Source: a virus. From it: a stretch of DNA of 32,951 bases. Position numbers and translations under genes: made by a program. How positions within the stretch are numbered: position 1 is the stretch's first letter; each line of letters starts with the position of its first letter. Under the pieces are notes generated by a model that was given only the letters and a program-made list of their open reading frames with translations, made no database searches and was not told where the DNA came from. Where the stretch lies: the IMG/VR virus record IMGVR_UViG_3300012920_000009, positions 1 through 32,951 of that record. One strand, written 5' to 3'. Below, piece after piece: positions 7,510 through 15,005 of this stretch.

Positions 7510-10500
7510 TGGCATACGGTGTAAAATATGAACTTGATTTTTCTGACATCAAGGGTAATAAAAGAAGTGTTCAAATACTTAAAAAAGATTATACTGGTGA
7601 AGTATTTTCTATAATAGGTACTGAAAGTCCTGTAGTAATAAAATATACCAATGATGATGATTTTTATAACCCGATTATAGGTTCTTCGTGTGTTTTAAAC
7701 ATAAAAACAACTGACACAATTAGTTATGATGAATTTACTGATTTTGATGAGAGAGAATATAAAGTAAGATTAAATATTGGAGTTGATGATCCACAAGCAG
7801 ATATTAATTCACCACTTTGGCAACTTGCCGACACAAACTGGGAAGCATCAGATTTTAATTGGGCAGCATCAACTGTATTTCAAGTTTATTGGGAGGGGTT
7901 TTTAGTTTCGGATACTTTTAGAGAAGCGATACAATCAAAACCTTTTGATATATCTTTAAGAGCAATAGATAATTTAGGTTCATTAGAAGCATATTTAGTG
8001 CCTGATGGTAATATAAACACTAATAATGATGGAACAATTAAAACTGCTGCAGGTGAACAAGATAATATAGATACTGCATTTTATTATTTACATAAAATAC
8101 TAAAACTAACAGGGTTAGATTTTGACATATATATTCAAAATAATATTAGAAGAACATTTGATGGTTTAATCGTATCTCAAAATAATAATTTATTTCAAGA
8201 TATAAGAATTAATGAGTTTGCTTTAATGGATAATTTTTCCAAAAAAAATTCAAAACAAGTATTAGAAGAAATATTAAGAATTACAAATTCAAGAGTTTAT
8301 CAAGCAAATGCTTCTTGGTATGTCGTTTCAAATAGTAATTATTATGATGTAGCTATTGCAGGTCAATTAGGTGATTTTGACCAAAATCAACTTGCAGAAG
8401 TGCCAACTGTTACCACTAATGCAGTTACAAATAAAGCAACAACAAGTGGTACACTTAATGGAACAATAGTTTCAGATAAAGGTTTACAGATAATTGAGAG
8501 AGGATTTTATTATGGTACAAGTCCAATTTATATACAAAATGAAAAAGAAGCATCAACAGATACATCAAGCAGTTTTACTTTGAATATATCAAATTTAATA
8601 GAGGGTGAAACTTATTTTATACAAGCTTATGCAAAAAATAATATATTTTTAGAGGGACTTGGTAATGTAGTAGAATATGTACCAGGTGAGGTTGAACCTG
8701 ATGATGACACCCCTATTAGACCTGTTGTGCAAATGCAAAATATAAATCCTTACACAGTTGAAAATGACAAAATGTTATTCACAGGTCAATTCTCAAATGT
8801 AGGTCAAAGTAATGTTATTGAATATGGTTTTTATTTTGGAACTGATGGAAATGATTTTAACAATAATCAAAAATATCCAATAGCAACAGGTGTAAATATT
8901 TCTGTTGCGACTGCATTTGCAGGTGATACATCAGCAGCACCTTTTAATTTAACACTTGCTTCAGGACAACCATTTTACATAAATGCTTATGCTAAAAATT
9001 CACAAGGTGAGGGTGTAAGTAGTCCAACCACCGAACAATATACTTGGAATGCTTGGCAATTAAGAAAGCAAAGTGATTTATCAACACAAAGTGTACCATA
9101 TACATCAGATGCAAGAGGTTCGAATGTTTTTATATCTACATCTTCAAGTAATACAGATTGTTATACAATAATGGTTGGACAATTTTTAGCAAGTTTAAGT
9201 GGACTTCCAACTATTTCAGGAAGTTGTGCTGATAATACAACTGAACCTACTGCATCAGTTGAAGAAACTTGTAAAGAAGTTGTACTATATAGAAGTAGTA
9301 CTGCTTTTAGTTTGTGTTGTGAGGATCCGACATCAAGACAAGCATATATTAACGGTCAATCATTGACAGATAGTGCTACAACAAAAGTATTTAATGATAG
9401 CGAGTGTACTACATTAATACCTGCACAATATGTGTCAGAAAATTTAGAACAATATAGATATTTTAATGGTACTGTCTTAGGAAATGTAGTTAATTGTCAA
9501 GATAATGCAGGTGTTGATGTTTGTGATCCTGATGTAATAACACCAAGTGGTTGGCTATTGCAAAAAGATAATTCATTAGATAGAGTCAAGGTTGCATACA
9601 ATTCAACCTATGGTGAAGGTCAAAGAGTTATTATAGATAGTGATTCAGAAAATTGTTATACAATTATTGAATCTTTTAGAGATGCTGCAACAATAACATC
9701 ACCAACAATTAGTTCTCTTTGTACTACTGCAACACCTACACCTACACAACAATGTCCAACTATGACATTTTTTGCAAGATACTTGTTGTGTGGTGGTGAT
9801 GAAATAAAAATTATTGGAAGTAATATAAATAATTTCCCTAATGTAATTAAAAAAGTAAGCACTGATGAATGTTGGAGTTTTATTGATAGAACAAGTCAAA
9901 CAACTAATGATGATGAATTTAATTTAGGTTGTTTTCCTGTTAATAAGTTTGTTGTCAAAGGTGGTCAAGTAAATGGTTTTCCAAGTTGTGATGATTGTTT
10001 AGACATATCAACAACAACACAGGTGGCAAAACCAATAACCACAACAACACAATCAGTTTTCTTTAGACAATACATTGAGATACAATCAAATTGTAGTGAT
10101 GCAGATCAATTGTTAGAAGTTTCTAATACTGAAAACAATTTTCCAAATGTAATTACTGATGGTTTAAGTTGTTTTAGAAATCAAAATGCAGGTGGTCAAG
10201 GTCAAGATGGTTTAGTTACAGACACAACTAAATTTCCTGCAACTTTTAACAATGGTGTATTATCAACAGATTGTGCTGCTTGTAATGCTTATATTTCGAC
10301 AACAACAACACAAACACCTACAACAACACAAGCACCTTGTAAAGAAATTTCAGCATCAGTTACAACTATTGCAATAAATGCTTGTTGTGGTTCAAAATCA
10401 ACTTCTTTATATATAAATGCAAATAATATTTTACTTGCAAGTGTTATATACACCAATGCAACTTGTACCACTGTTTTACCTGCAGGTAACTTTATTAATA

Positions 10501-10568
10501 CTGGAGGTCAATTATATTTTTGGACAGGTAATACACTTGTTGAGCAAAATTGTCCACAGTGTCCATAA
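7509..10568 (+). CDS. Large tail-tip / distal tail protein with Fn3-like and Cys-rich modules
   Basis: A 1,019-aa protein coupled (TAATG) to the tape measure gene. Residues 1 to about 290 look like a tail-tip hub (KYELDFSDIKGN, then EVFSIIGTESPVVIKYTND, then a VYWEGFLVSD strand). Two Fn3-like beta domains follow (about 298-395 and 400-512), both with a GFY(Y/F)GT strand and a Y(A/I).AYAKN end. From about 513 the protein turns into cysteine-rich beads: two W.L.K modules (513 and 683), two CKE...CC modules (about 590 and 943), and two modules sharing NNFPNVI followed by C(W/F). They are separated by Thr/Pro linkers (about 740, 835, 930). The beads probably form disulphide-stabilised, surface-exposed adhesin units. 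Role at the distal tail is inferred from position and first domain. Confidence 0.75.
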   Translation: MAYGVKYELDFSDIKGNKRSVQILKKDYTGEVFSIIGTESPVVIKYTNDDDFYNPIIGSSCVLNIKTTDTISYDEFTDFDEREYKVRLNIGVDDPQADINSPLWQLADTNWEASDFNWAASTVFQVYWEGFLVSDTFREAIQSKPFDISLRAIDNLGSLEAYLVPDGNINTNNDGTIKTAAGEQDNIDTAFYYLHKILKLTGLDFDIYIQNNIRRTFDGLIVSQNNNLFQDIRINEFALMDNFSKKNSKQVLEEILRITNSRVYQANASWYVVSNSNYYDVAIAGQLGDFDQNQLAEVPTVTTNAVTNKATTSGTLNGTIVSDKGLQIIERGFYYGTSPIYIQNEKEASTDTSSSFTLNISNLIEGETYFIQAYAKNNIFLEGLGNVVEYVPGEVEPDDDTPIRPVVQMQNINPYTVENDKMLFTGQFSNVGQSNVIEYGFYFGTDGNDFNNNQKYPIATGVNISVATAFAGDTSAAPFNLTLASGQPFYINAYAKNSQGEGVSSPTTEQYTWNAWQLRKQSDLSTQSVPYTSDARGSNVFISTSSSNTDCYTIMVGQFLASLSGLPTISGSCADNTTEPTASVEETCKEVVLYRSSTAFSLCCEDPTSRQAYINGQSLTDSATTKVFNDSECTTLIPAQYVSENLEQYRYFNGTVLGNVVNCQDNAGVDVCDPDVITPSGWLLQKDNSLDRVKVAYNSTYGEGQRVIIDSDSENCYTIIESFRDAATITSPTISSLCTTATPTPTQQCPTMTFFARYLLCGGDEIKIIGSNINNFPNVIKKVSTDECWSFIDRTSQTTNDDEFNLGCFPVNKFVVKGGQVNGFPSCDDCLDISTTTQVAKPITTTTQSVFFRQYIEIQSNCSDADQLLEVSNTENNFPNVITDGLSCFRNQNAGGQGQDGLVTDTTKFPATFNNGVLSTDCAACNAYISTTTTQTPTTTQAPCKEISASVTTIAINACCGSKSTSLYINANNILLASVIYTNATCTTVLPAGNFINTGGQLYFWTGNTLVEQNCPQCP

Positions 10569-11476
10569 TGAGATATATTTCTGCACAACCTGCTTCAATT
10601 TATTATTCTTGGCAAGTAGATACTATGATTCATAGTTTTATTAATAATGGCATAAAACAAGAACAAATAGATATTGTTTTTGCTGATAAACCCCAATATG
10701 AAAATTGTTGTTATTATTTAGTATCTAAATATCCAAAAGTTAATTTTTATTTTTACCCTGATTTAAGAAAAAAGATTAAATATATTTCAAGTATAAGACC
10801 TCATATACTGAAAAAACATTTTTATAGATATGCTGATTTGTATAAAGGTACATTTTTATATCATGATTGCGATATTGTTCTTACAAAACCTTTAGAACTA
10901 AATGGATATTTATGTGGTTGTAATCCAACTTGTTATCTAAGCAATACTATAAGCTATATAGGTTACGAATATATAAAATCTAAAGGTGAAGATGTTTTAG
11001 ATTTAATGTGTAATGTTGCCAATATAGATAAAGATATTGTAAAGAAAAATCAATTAAATTCAGGAGGTTGTCAATACCTTTTAAAAAATATAGATTATAA
11101 ATTTTGGCAAGAAGTTGAAATAGATTGTGAGAATTTATTTACAGAAGTTGTAGCTTTAAATGCAAAGAAAAAATCTAAGGACAAAAATTATCATGAGTTG
11201 CAAATTTGGTGTGCAGATATGTGGGCAGTCCTTTGGAATCTTTGGAAAAGGGATAGAAAAACAAAAATTATTGATGAGTTAAATTTTACTTGGGCAACAC
11301 ACGAAAGAGAAGAATGGGGTAAGTATGCAATATTTCATAATGCAGGAGTTAATGATAATAAAAATGCTGCTTTTCATAAAGCTAAATATTTATCAAAAAA
11401 ACCACCAAAAAATTTAAAAATAAATCCAAAATTAGCTTCATACGAATATTATGAGTTAGTAAAACAAATATTGTAA
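10568..11476 (+). CDS. Glycosyltransferase-like protein (GT-A type) within the tail-tip operon
   Basis: A 302-aa protein; I choose the ATG at 10568, overlapping the preceding stop as TAATG, over an in-frame ATG 18 bases upstream. It has GT-A features: an N-terminal Rossmann-like part (IDIVFADKP at about 34-42), the KKHFYRYADLYKG segment, then FLYHDCDIVLTKPLE with a D-x-D motif (Asp100, Asp102) of the kind that holds a metal and nucleotide sugar. Later come a NSGGCQYLL acceptor-like segment, a Trp-rich helix (WCADMWAVLWNLWKR) and IFHNAGV with a late histidine as in some retaining families. Substrate unknown. It could glycosylate virion proteins or act on host glycans, or be a degenerate fold used structurally. 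The next start is only 10 bases downstream. Confidence 0.7.
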   Translation: MRYISAQPASIYYSWQVDTMIHSFINNGIKQEQIDIVFADKPQYENCCYYLVSKYPKVNFYFYPDLRKKIKYISSIRPHILKKHFYRYADLYKGTFLYHDCDIVLTKPLELNGYLCGCNPTCYLSNTISYIGYEYIKSKGEDVLDLMCNVANIDKDIVKKNQLNSGGCQYLLKNIDYKFWQEVEIDCENLFTEVVALNAKKKSKDKNYHELQIWCADMWAVLWNLWKRDRKTKIIDELNFTWATHEREEWGKYAIFHNAGVNDNKNAAFHKAKYLSKKPPKNLKINPKLASYEYYELVKQIL

Positions 11477-11481
11477 ATTTG
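11474..11481 (+). promoter_or_regulatory. TAnnTTTG element four bases before the 11486 start
   Basis: TAAATTTG overlaps the stop codon of the glycosyltransferase-like gene; four bases (TAAT) then separate it from the ATG at 11486. It would give a leaderless transcript. No spaced TTG is visible, so its strength is uncertain. Confidence 0.45.
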
Positions 11482-11485
11482 TAAT

Positions 11486-12769
11486 ATGGGAATAATTAGA
11501 GCAGAGCAAACAAGATTACTGCAAGAAAATGGTACTGAAATAATTGAATTTTTTGTTTATGATAAAGATGGTAATGCAAAATCACCACTTAATGAAACAA
11601 AAGATGTTTTAAAACAAATACCAAGTGTCTTAAATCCAATAAATCAAGATTTAGAGGTTGAATATTTACCACCAGTTAGAGATGTAATAAAAAAAACAAA
11701 AACTAATTCAATTCAACTTATAAATAAAAACCCTAATTTTAGATACCAAAATTTTAATTGGGATATAACTGCTTCTTTAGGATCAGTCCAAATACCAAGT
11801 CAAATTTTAGCAGGTGTAAATCCTATATCAGGTATATATTGTTTATATCAACCCACAATACCTTTAACAGATAGTAAAACAACACACTTTGTAAAAAACA
11901 TTTTATCAGATACACCTATTGTAAGTGGTCTTGATATTGAGATAAGTTGGAACTATTATATTTTTACAGGCATTAGTGCATCTAATGTCAAACAATTTAT
12001 TAGTGTTGGTCTTGATTCTACTAATGATGGTAGTGTAAATAAGATGTATAATTTTGAAGATAATAAATTTACAACTGGAACTTTTACAAATGATGAGTTT
12101 TTTAGAAAAATAGATTATACAAATTTAGATCAGTGGGATAAATATAAAACTACTTTACAAGCTAATTTAACTGCAAGTGAAACTAATCCTCATATTGAGG
12201 TAAAACTATTTCAAGTAACTGGTTCTGAAGTACCATTTGGTAAAGTGTTTTTTGATGGTTTGTCAATATCACAAAAAATATCTTCTAACACAAAAACTCA
12301 CACAAGGAGGAGGGGTGGTATATTAAAAATAATTGATGGTGCATTAACTTTTGAAGAAAGTGAAAATGTAACTGGTGAGTATATTCAAAAACAAACCTTT
12401 TTATCAAATGAAATTGACAAACAAAGTATAAACCATTTTCCAAATGAATTTAGTAGAAAAGATAGACCATTAAGTTTTTATTCTACAAATACTCTTGATA
12501 AAAATGCACTACAAGAGATTATCAATGATTTTAGAGAACCTTTAAAAAGATATGAGGGTACATTTTATAAAAATGATTCTGATGTTGTACCTATTTATTT
12601 TTACCATAAACTATGGATTAATTTTGGCACAACTGTACTTCAAGAAGCAGTAAGTGCTATTATTGATGAAATGGAGTTTGATGTAAAGCAAAATCAATAT
12701 AGAATTGTTATGCACTTACCAAATCAAGATGATGACCAAGTAGCATTTGATTTATATAAATTTGATTAA
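11486..12769 (+). CDS. Putative minor tail / tail-tip protein
   Basis: A 427-aa protein, last gene of the tail block. No clear family. N-terminal residues 1-55 look like a small beta domain (EIIEFFVYDKDGN). About 70-260 resembles a jelly-roll or carbohydrate-binding-like beta sandwich, from NPNFRYQNFNWDITASLG to KVFFDGLSISQKI. The C-terminal part (about 270-427) has KIIDGALTFEESENVTGEY, a YSTNTLDKNALQEIINDF segment and a final VIMHLPNQDD strand, and resembles tail-associated domains that pack on the hub. Its place after the tail tip suggests a structural, possibly receptor-contacting, component. It ends just before an AT-rich hairpin and the promoter of the DNA-metabolism genes. Confidence 0.6.
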   Translation: MGIIRAEQTRLLQENGTEIIEFFVYDKDGNAKSPLNETKDVLKQIPSVLNPINQDLEVEYLPPVRDVIKKTKTNSIQLINKNPNFRYQNFNWDITASLGSVQIPSQILAGVNPISGIYCLYQPTIPLTDSKTTHFVKNILSDTPIVSGLDIEISWNYYIFTGISASNVKQFISVGLDSTNDGSVNKMYNFEDNKFTTGTFTNDEFFRKIDYTNLDQWDKYKTTLQANLTASETNPHIEVKLFQVTGSEVPFGKVFFDGLSISQKISSNTKTHTRRRGGILKIIDGALTFEESENVTGEYIQKQTFLSNEIDKQSINHFPNEFSRKDRPLSFYSTNTLDKNALQEIINDFREPLKRYEGTFYKNDSDVVPIYFYHKLWINFGTTVLQEAVSAIIDEMEFDVKQNQYRIVMHLPNQDDDQVAFDLYKFD

Positions 12770-12796
12770 ATATTTTTTTATATATAAAATATTTTT
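12768..12796 (+). terminator. Weak AT-only hairpin at the end of the tail block
   Basis: AAATATTTT at 12768-12776 can pair with AAAATATTT at 12786-12794, followed by two more T. All pairs are A-T, so it would be a weak terminator. It separates the tail genes from the DNA-metabolism genes and abuts the next promoter element. Confidence 0.3.
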
Positions 12797-12803
12797 ATAT
12801 TTG
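12796..12803 (+). promoter_or_regulatory. TAnnTTTG element before the 12810 gene
   Basis: TATATTTG, six bases before the ATG at 12810, in a very AT-rich gap between tail and DNA-metabolism genes. It probably drives the 12810-14079 operon, again with almost no leader. Confidence 0.5.
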
Positions 12804-12809
12804 TAAAAT

Positions 12810-13079
12810 ATGTTACTAAAGAATATTTTAGAGGGTTGGGGTAATTGGGCTTTAAAAGAATTTAAAGTTTTAGATCCTAATATTGTCCATATGTCCAAAG
12901 TTCGATTGTTAATTTGTGATGTTTGCGACATGCGAACTGGCAAAATATGTAATCCTAATAAACAAGGTGTAAATATTGAAACACAAGAAGTTAGAAATGG
13001 TTGTGGTTGTGTTATACCACCTAAAACACTTTCCCCTAATTCTGAATGTCCTTTAGGTAAATGGAAAAAATATGAGTAA
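12810..13079 (+). CDS. Small Cys-rich, probably zinc-binding protein
   Basis: An 89-aa protein with CDVC (Cys36, Cys39), then Cys47, a GCGC pair (Cys65, Cys67) and Cys80 in ECPLGKW. The spacing suggests one or two structural zinc sites, as in small zinc-ribbon-like proteins commonly found in phages of Bacteroidetes, often ending in a CPLGKW-type motif. The N-terminal third (LEGWGNWALKEF) is a likely amphipathic helix. First gene of the early-type operon that leads to the annealing-protein-like and SSB-like genes, with a promoter element six bases upstream. It overlaps the next gene by 8 bases. Specific function unknown. Confidence 0.75.
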   Translation: MLLKNILEGWGNWALKEFKVLDPNIVHMSKVRLLICDVCDMRTGKICNPNKQGVNIETQEVRNGCGCVIPPKTLSPNSECPLGKWKKYE

Positions 13080-13302
13080 TGAAAAATCATTTATGAGTGA
13101 ATTCGAAATAGAGTTCATTAGCGACCTAAGAAGATTAGGTATTAACAAAAAAGATGTTGCACAAAAGTTAGAAATGACTATGCCAACACTTAATTCAAGG
13201 ATTGAGAAACCTTGGACATTAACTGTCAAAGATCTTAATAACTTGAAAGAATTAGAATTTAATTTAAAAACTATTTATATTAATGGAATCAATAAAGATT
13301 AA
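13072..13302 (+). CDS. Small helix-turn-helix protein
   Basis: A 76-aa protein. Residues about 10-52 read as an XRE/Cro-type HTH: FISDLRRLGINKKDVAQKLE gives helices 1-2 and MTMPTLNSRIEKP the recognition helix. The rest (LTVKDLNNLKELEFNLKTI) fits closing helices. It could be a small transcriptional regulator or a DNA-binding accessory factor. The start at 13072 overlaps the preceding gene by 8 bases; the TAATG at 13077 is not usable because that frame stops after four codons. The gene overlaps the next by 20 bases. No adjacent operator repeats were recognised. Confidence 0.65.
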   Translation: MSNEKSFMSEFEIEFISDLRRLGINKKDVAQKLEMTMPTLNSRIEKPWTLTVKDLNNLKELEFNLKTIYINGINKD

Positions 13303-13780
13303 AGGTAAGGATTATATACAAGTCCACGAAAGAGTAGCAGAGTTTCGTAGAAATGCAAACTATGCACCTCTTAAAATAGAAACTGTTATAGTTGAAAAAA
13401 ACTATTCAGAACTCACTGGTGATATTTTTAAACATAAAAAAGATGAAAAAGGTGAAATAATTTCATCAAAAAAAATTGGTGTTAAAACATCAAAAGTTTT
13501 AGATTCAATTATCATTAAGTGTGTAATTCGTAACAAAGATGGGAACATAGTTTCTACTGGTTATGCACAAGAAGAAAAAACTTCGAGTTTTGTGAACGAA
13601 ACAAGTTTTGTTGAAAATTGCGAAACATCAGCAGTTGGTCGTGCTTTAGGTTTTTTAGGTATTGGTATTAAAGATTCAATAGCAAGTGCAGATGAACTTG
13701 TTGTTGCAATATCAAATCAGAAAAAAACTACAAAGCCAAAAAGTAAAAAAGAATTTAAAATAAATAAAGTAAATCAATGA
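13283..13780 (+). CDS. Putative single-strand annealing protein (Erf/Rad52-like)
   Basis: A 165-aa protein. The diagnostic stretch is ENCETSAVGRALGFLGIG (residues 111-128), followed by DSIASADEL; this ETSAVGRAL..LG pattern is frequent in phage proteins annotated as ERF-like or ssDNA-annealing. Upstream strands (YAPLKIETVIVEKN, then VLDSIIIKCVIRNKDGN) fit a small beta-rich core, and the C-terminus is a basic Lys-rich tail (TTKPKSKKEFKIN) likely to contact DNA. It is shorter than typical Erf (about 200 aa). Neighbours support it: an SSB-like gene overlaps its stop as ATGA and a RecE-like exonuclease follows, giving the usual annealase, SSB and exonuclease set. Family choice is uncertain. Confidence 0.6.
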   Translation: MESIKIKGKDYIQVHERVAEFRRNANYAPLKIETVIVEKNYSELTGDIFKHKKDEKGEIISSKKIGVKTSKVLDSIIIKCVIRNKDGNIVSTGYAQEEKTSSFVNETSFVENCETSAVGRALGFLGIGIKDSIASADELVVAISNQKKTTKPKSKKEFKINKVNQ

Positions 13781-14079
13781 CAGAAAAATTAAAGGCAATA
13801 TATCTTAAAGGTTTAAGAATATTTGCACCAAGTCCTAATGCACCTGATTTTGTATTAGGTCAAGGATTTTTAACACCAAAAGTTTTATTAGATTTTATTA
13901 AAGAAAATCCACAAATACTTACAAGTGAATATGATGGTAATAAACAAATACCAGTTCAGTTAGTAAAAAATGATGATGGTGGTGCATCTTTAAAATTTAA
14001 TGATTTTGTACCAAAAAAAGAAGTCAAAACTGAATCTATACCTATGAAATCAGAGCAAGATGATGACTTACCATTTTAA
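13777..14079 (+). CDS. SSB-like protein with acidic DDDLPF tail
   Basis: A 100-aa protein ending MKSEQDDDLPF. The acidic tail with terminal LPF is the hallmark of bacterial single-stranded-DNA-binding proteins, where the tip recruits replication and repair partners. The body (LKAIYLKGLRIFAPSPNAPDF, then QIPVQLVKNDDGGASLKFNDF) is predicted beta-rich but short for an OB fold, so it may be a minimal OB-like domain or an unrelated ssDNA-binding domain carrying an SSB-type tip. It follows the annealing-protein-like gene with an ATGA overlap and is closed by a strong terminator, marking the end of this operon. Confidence is good for an SSB-like role, lower for the fold. Confidence 0.7.
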   Translation: MTEKLKAIYLKGLRIFAPSPNAPDFVLGQGFLTPKVLLDFIKENPQILTSEYDGNKQIPVQLVKNDDGGASLKFNDFVPKKEVKTESIPMKSEQDDDLPF

Positions 14080-14083
14080 TTAT

Positions 14084-14108
14084 AAGGGGGGTTTTACCCC
14101 CTTTTTTT
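14084..14108 (+). terminator. Intrinsic terminator after the SSB-like gene
   Basis: AAGGGGG / CCCCCTT stem with a short GTTTTA-type loop followed by seven T in all. Five G-C pairs in a very AT-rich genome make it strong. It separates the annealase/SSB operon from the nuclease/replication operon. Confidence 0.9.
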
Positions 14109-14119
14109 AATATTATATT

Positions 14120-14239
14120 ATGAATGAACATATGTTATATAATAATTTAATTGCAAAACTTACAAAGCAATTAGAAGATTTAGAAAAAGAAAATAAAAAA
14201 TTAAAAGATGAGAATAGAAAACTTAAAAATAAAAAATGA
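14120..14239 (+). CDS. 39-aa leucine-zipper-like coiled-coil peptide
   Basis: Short frame right after the terminator, overlapping the next gene by 32 bases. The peptide starts MNEHMLYNNL and is then almost pure K/E/L/N. Leu14, Leu21, Leu28 and Leu35 occupy heptad d positions, while position 18 is Leu and positions 25 and 32 are Asn at heptad a. Buried Asn at a with Leu at d is the GCN4 pattern that favours parallel dimers. It carries no DNA-binding motif besides basic residues, so it may dimerise with itself or with a partner coiled coil. Its length and regularity argue against chance, although lysine-rich low-complexity frames do occur in AT-rich DNA. No upstream promoter is evident. Confidence 0.5.
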   Translation: MNEHMLYNNLIAKLTKQLEDLEKENKKLKDENRKLKNKK

Positions 14240-15005
14240 TAGTATTGAAGATTATCATGCAAAAAAATCAATATCAGCAAGTAGTTTAAAATATATAGCA
14301 GCTACATCTGTGTTTCACTACTTAAACAAAAAGCCAATAGAACAAACTAAATATATGATAAGGGGTAATGCAGTACACACTATTTGTTATGAGGGTATTG
14401 AAGAATTTAAAAAGCAATATTTTGTTTTGCCAAAACTTGATCTTCGTAAAAAAGATGATAAAGATTTAAAAGTAAAACTATTAGAAAAAAATAAAGGTAA
14501 GGTTGCTTTAGATGAAGAAGAAGATAACATTATAAGAGGTATATACAAAAATTTCAATGGTAGCGATAAGGTAAAAAAATGGAAAAATGGTATAATAGAA
14601 GTTTCTCATTATGGAACTTATCAAGGTATTGATGTTAGAGTAAGACCTGATTGCTTAGGTGATGATTGGATAAGCGACATCAAAACTTGTCAAGATGCTT
14701 CACCAGAAAAATTTAACAGAGAAATAGAAAATCGTAATTATCACCTACAAGCATATTTTTATTGTCTTATGTTAGGAATAGATCCACACAGATTTAGATT
14801 TATAGCTTGTGAAACCAATCACCCTTTTGCAGTTGAAGTTTATAAGTTAGATGATACACACATTGAAAATGCAGAGATGGATTTTGAAAGAGCATTTACA
14901 TTTTGGAAACTATACAAAGAAAAAGGTGTTGTTACTGGCTATCAATCACAAGATTTTGATGATGATGGAACAATAATTTTAAAAGGTTGGAAGCGAAGAA
15001 AATGA
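14208..15005 (+). CDS. RecE-like PD-(D/E)XK exonuclease
   Basis: A 265-aa protein with the RecE/Cas4-like nuclease pattern: SASSLKYIAATSVFHYLNKK, then RGNAVHTICYEG with a histidine (His57), IIEVSHYGTYQGIDVRVRPDCLG split into Glu131 and Asp148 of RPD, then WISDIKT with Asp157 and Lys159, and the helix YHLQAYFYCLML with the motif QAYFY (Gln181-Tyr185). These are the metal-binding and catalytic residues of the family. It likely degrades one strand from DNA ends so that the annealing protein at 13283 and the SSB-like protein can promote recombination or concatemer processing. It overlaps the preceding peptide gene by 32 bases and the next gene as ATGA. Confidence 0.85.
   Translation: MRIENLKIKNDSIEDYHAKKSISASSLKYIAATSVFHYLNKKPIEQTKYMIRGNAVHTICYEGIEEFKKQYFVLPKLDLRKKDDKDLKVKLLEKNKGKVALDEEEDNIIRGIYKNFNGSDKVKKWKNGIIEVSHYGTYQGIDVRVRPDCLGDDWISDIKTCQDASPEKFNREIENRNYHLQAYFYCLMLGIDPHRFRFIACETNHPFAVEVYKLDDTHIENAEMDFERAFTFWKLYKEKGVVTGYQSQDFDDDGTIILKGWKRRK

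Noticed and set aside
6327-7574. Long open frames on the minus strand (for example 6327-6803 and 7074-7574) opposite the tape measure gene
   Set aside because: They lie wholly opposite a well-supported gene, have Pro/Asn-rich shadow composition and no promoter or coupling. The same holds for the other minus-strand frames across the window.
10417-10635. 72-aa plus-strand frame overlapping the end of the 7509 gene
   Set aside because: It overlaps two supported genes in another frame and has no start context or recognisable content.
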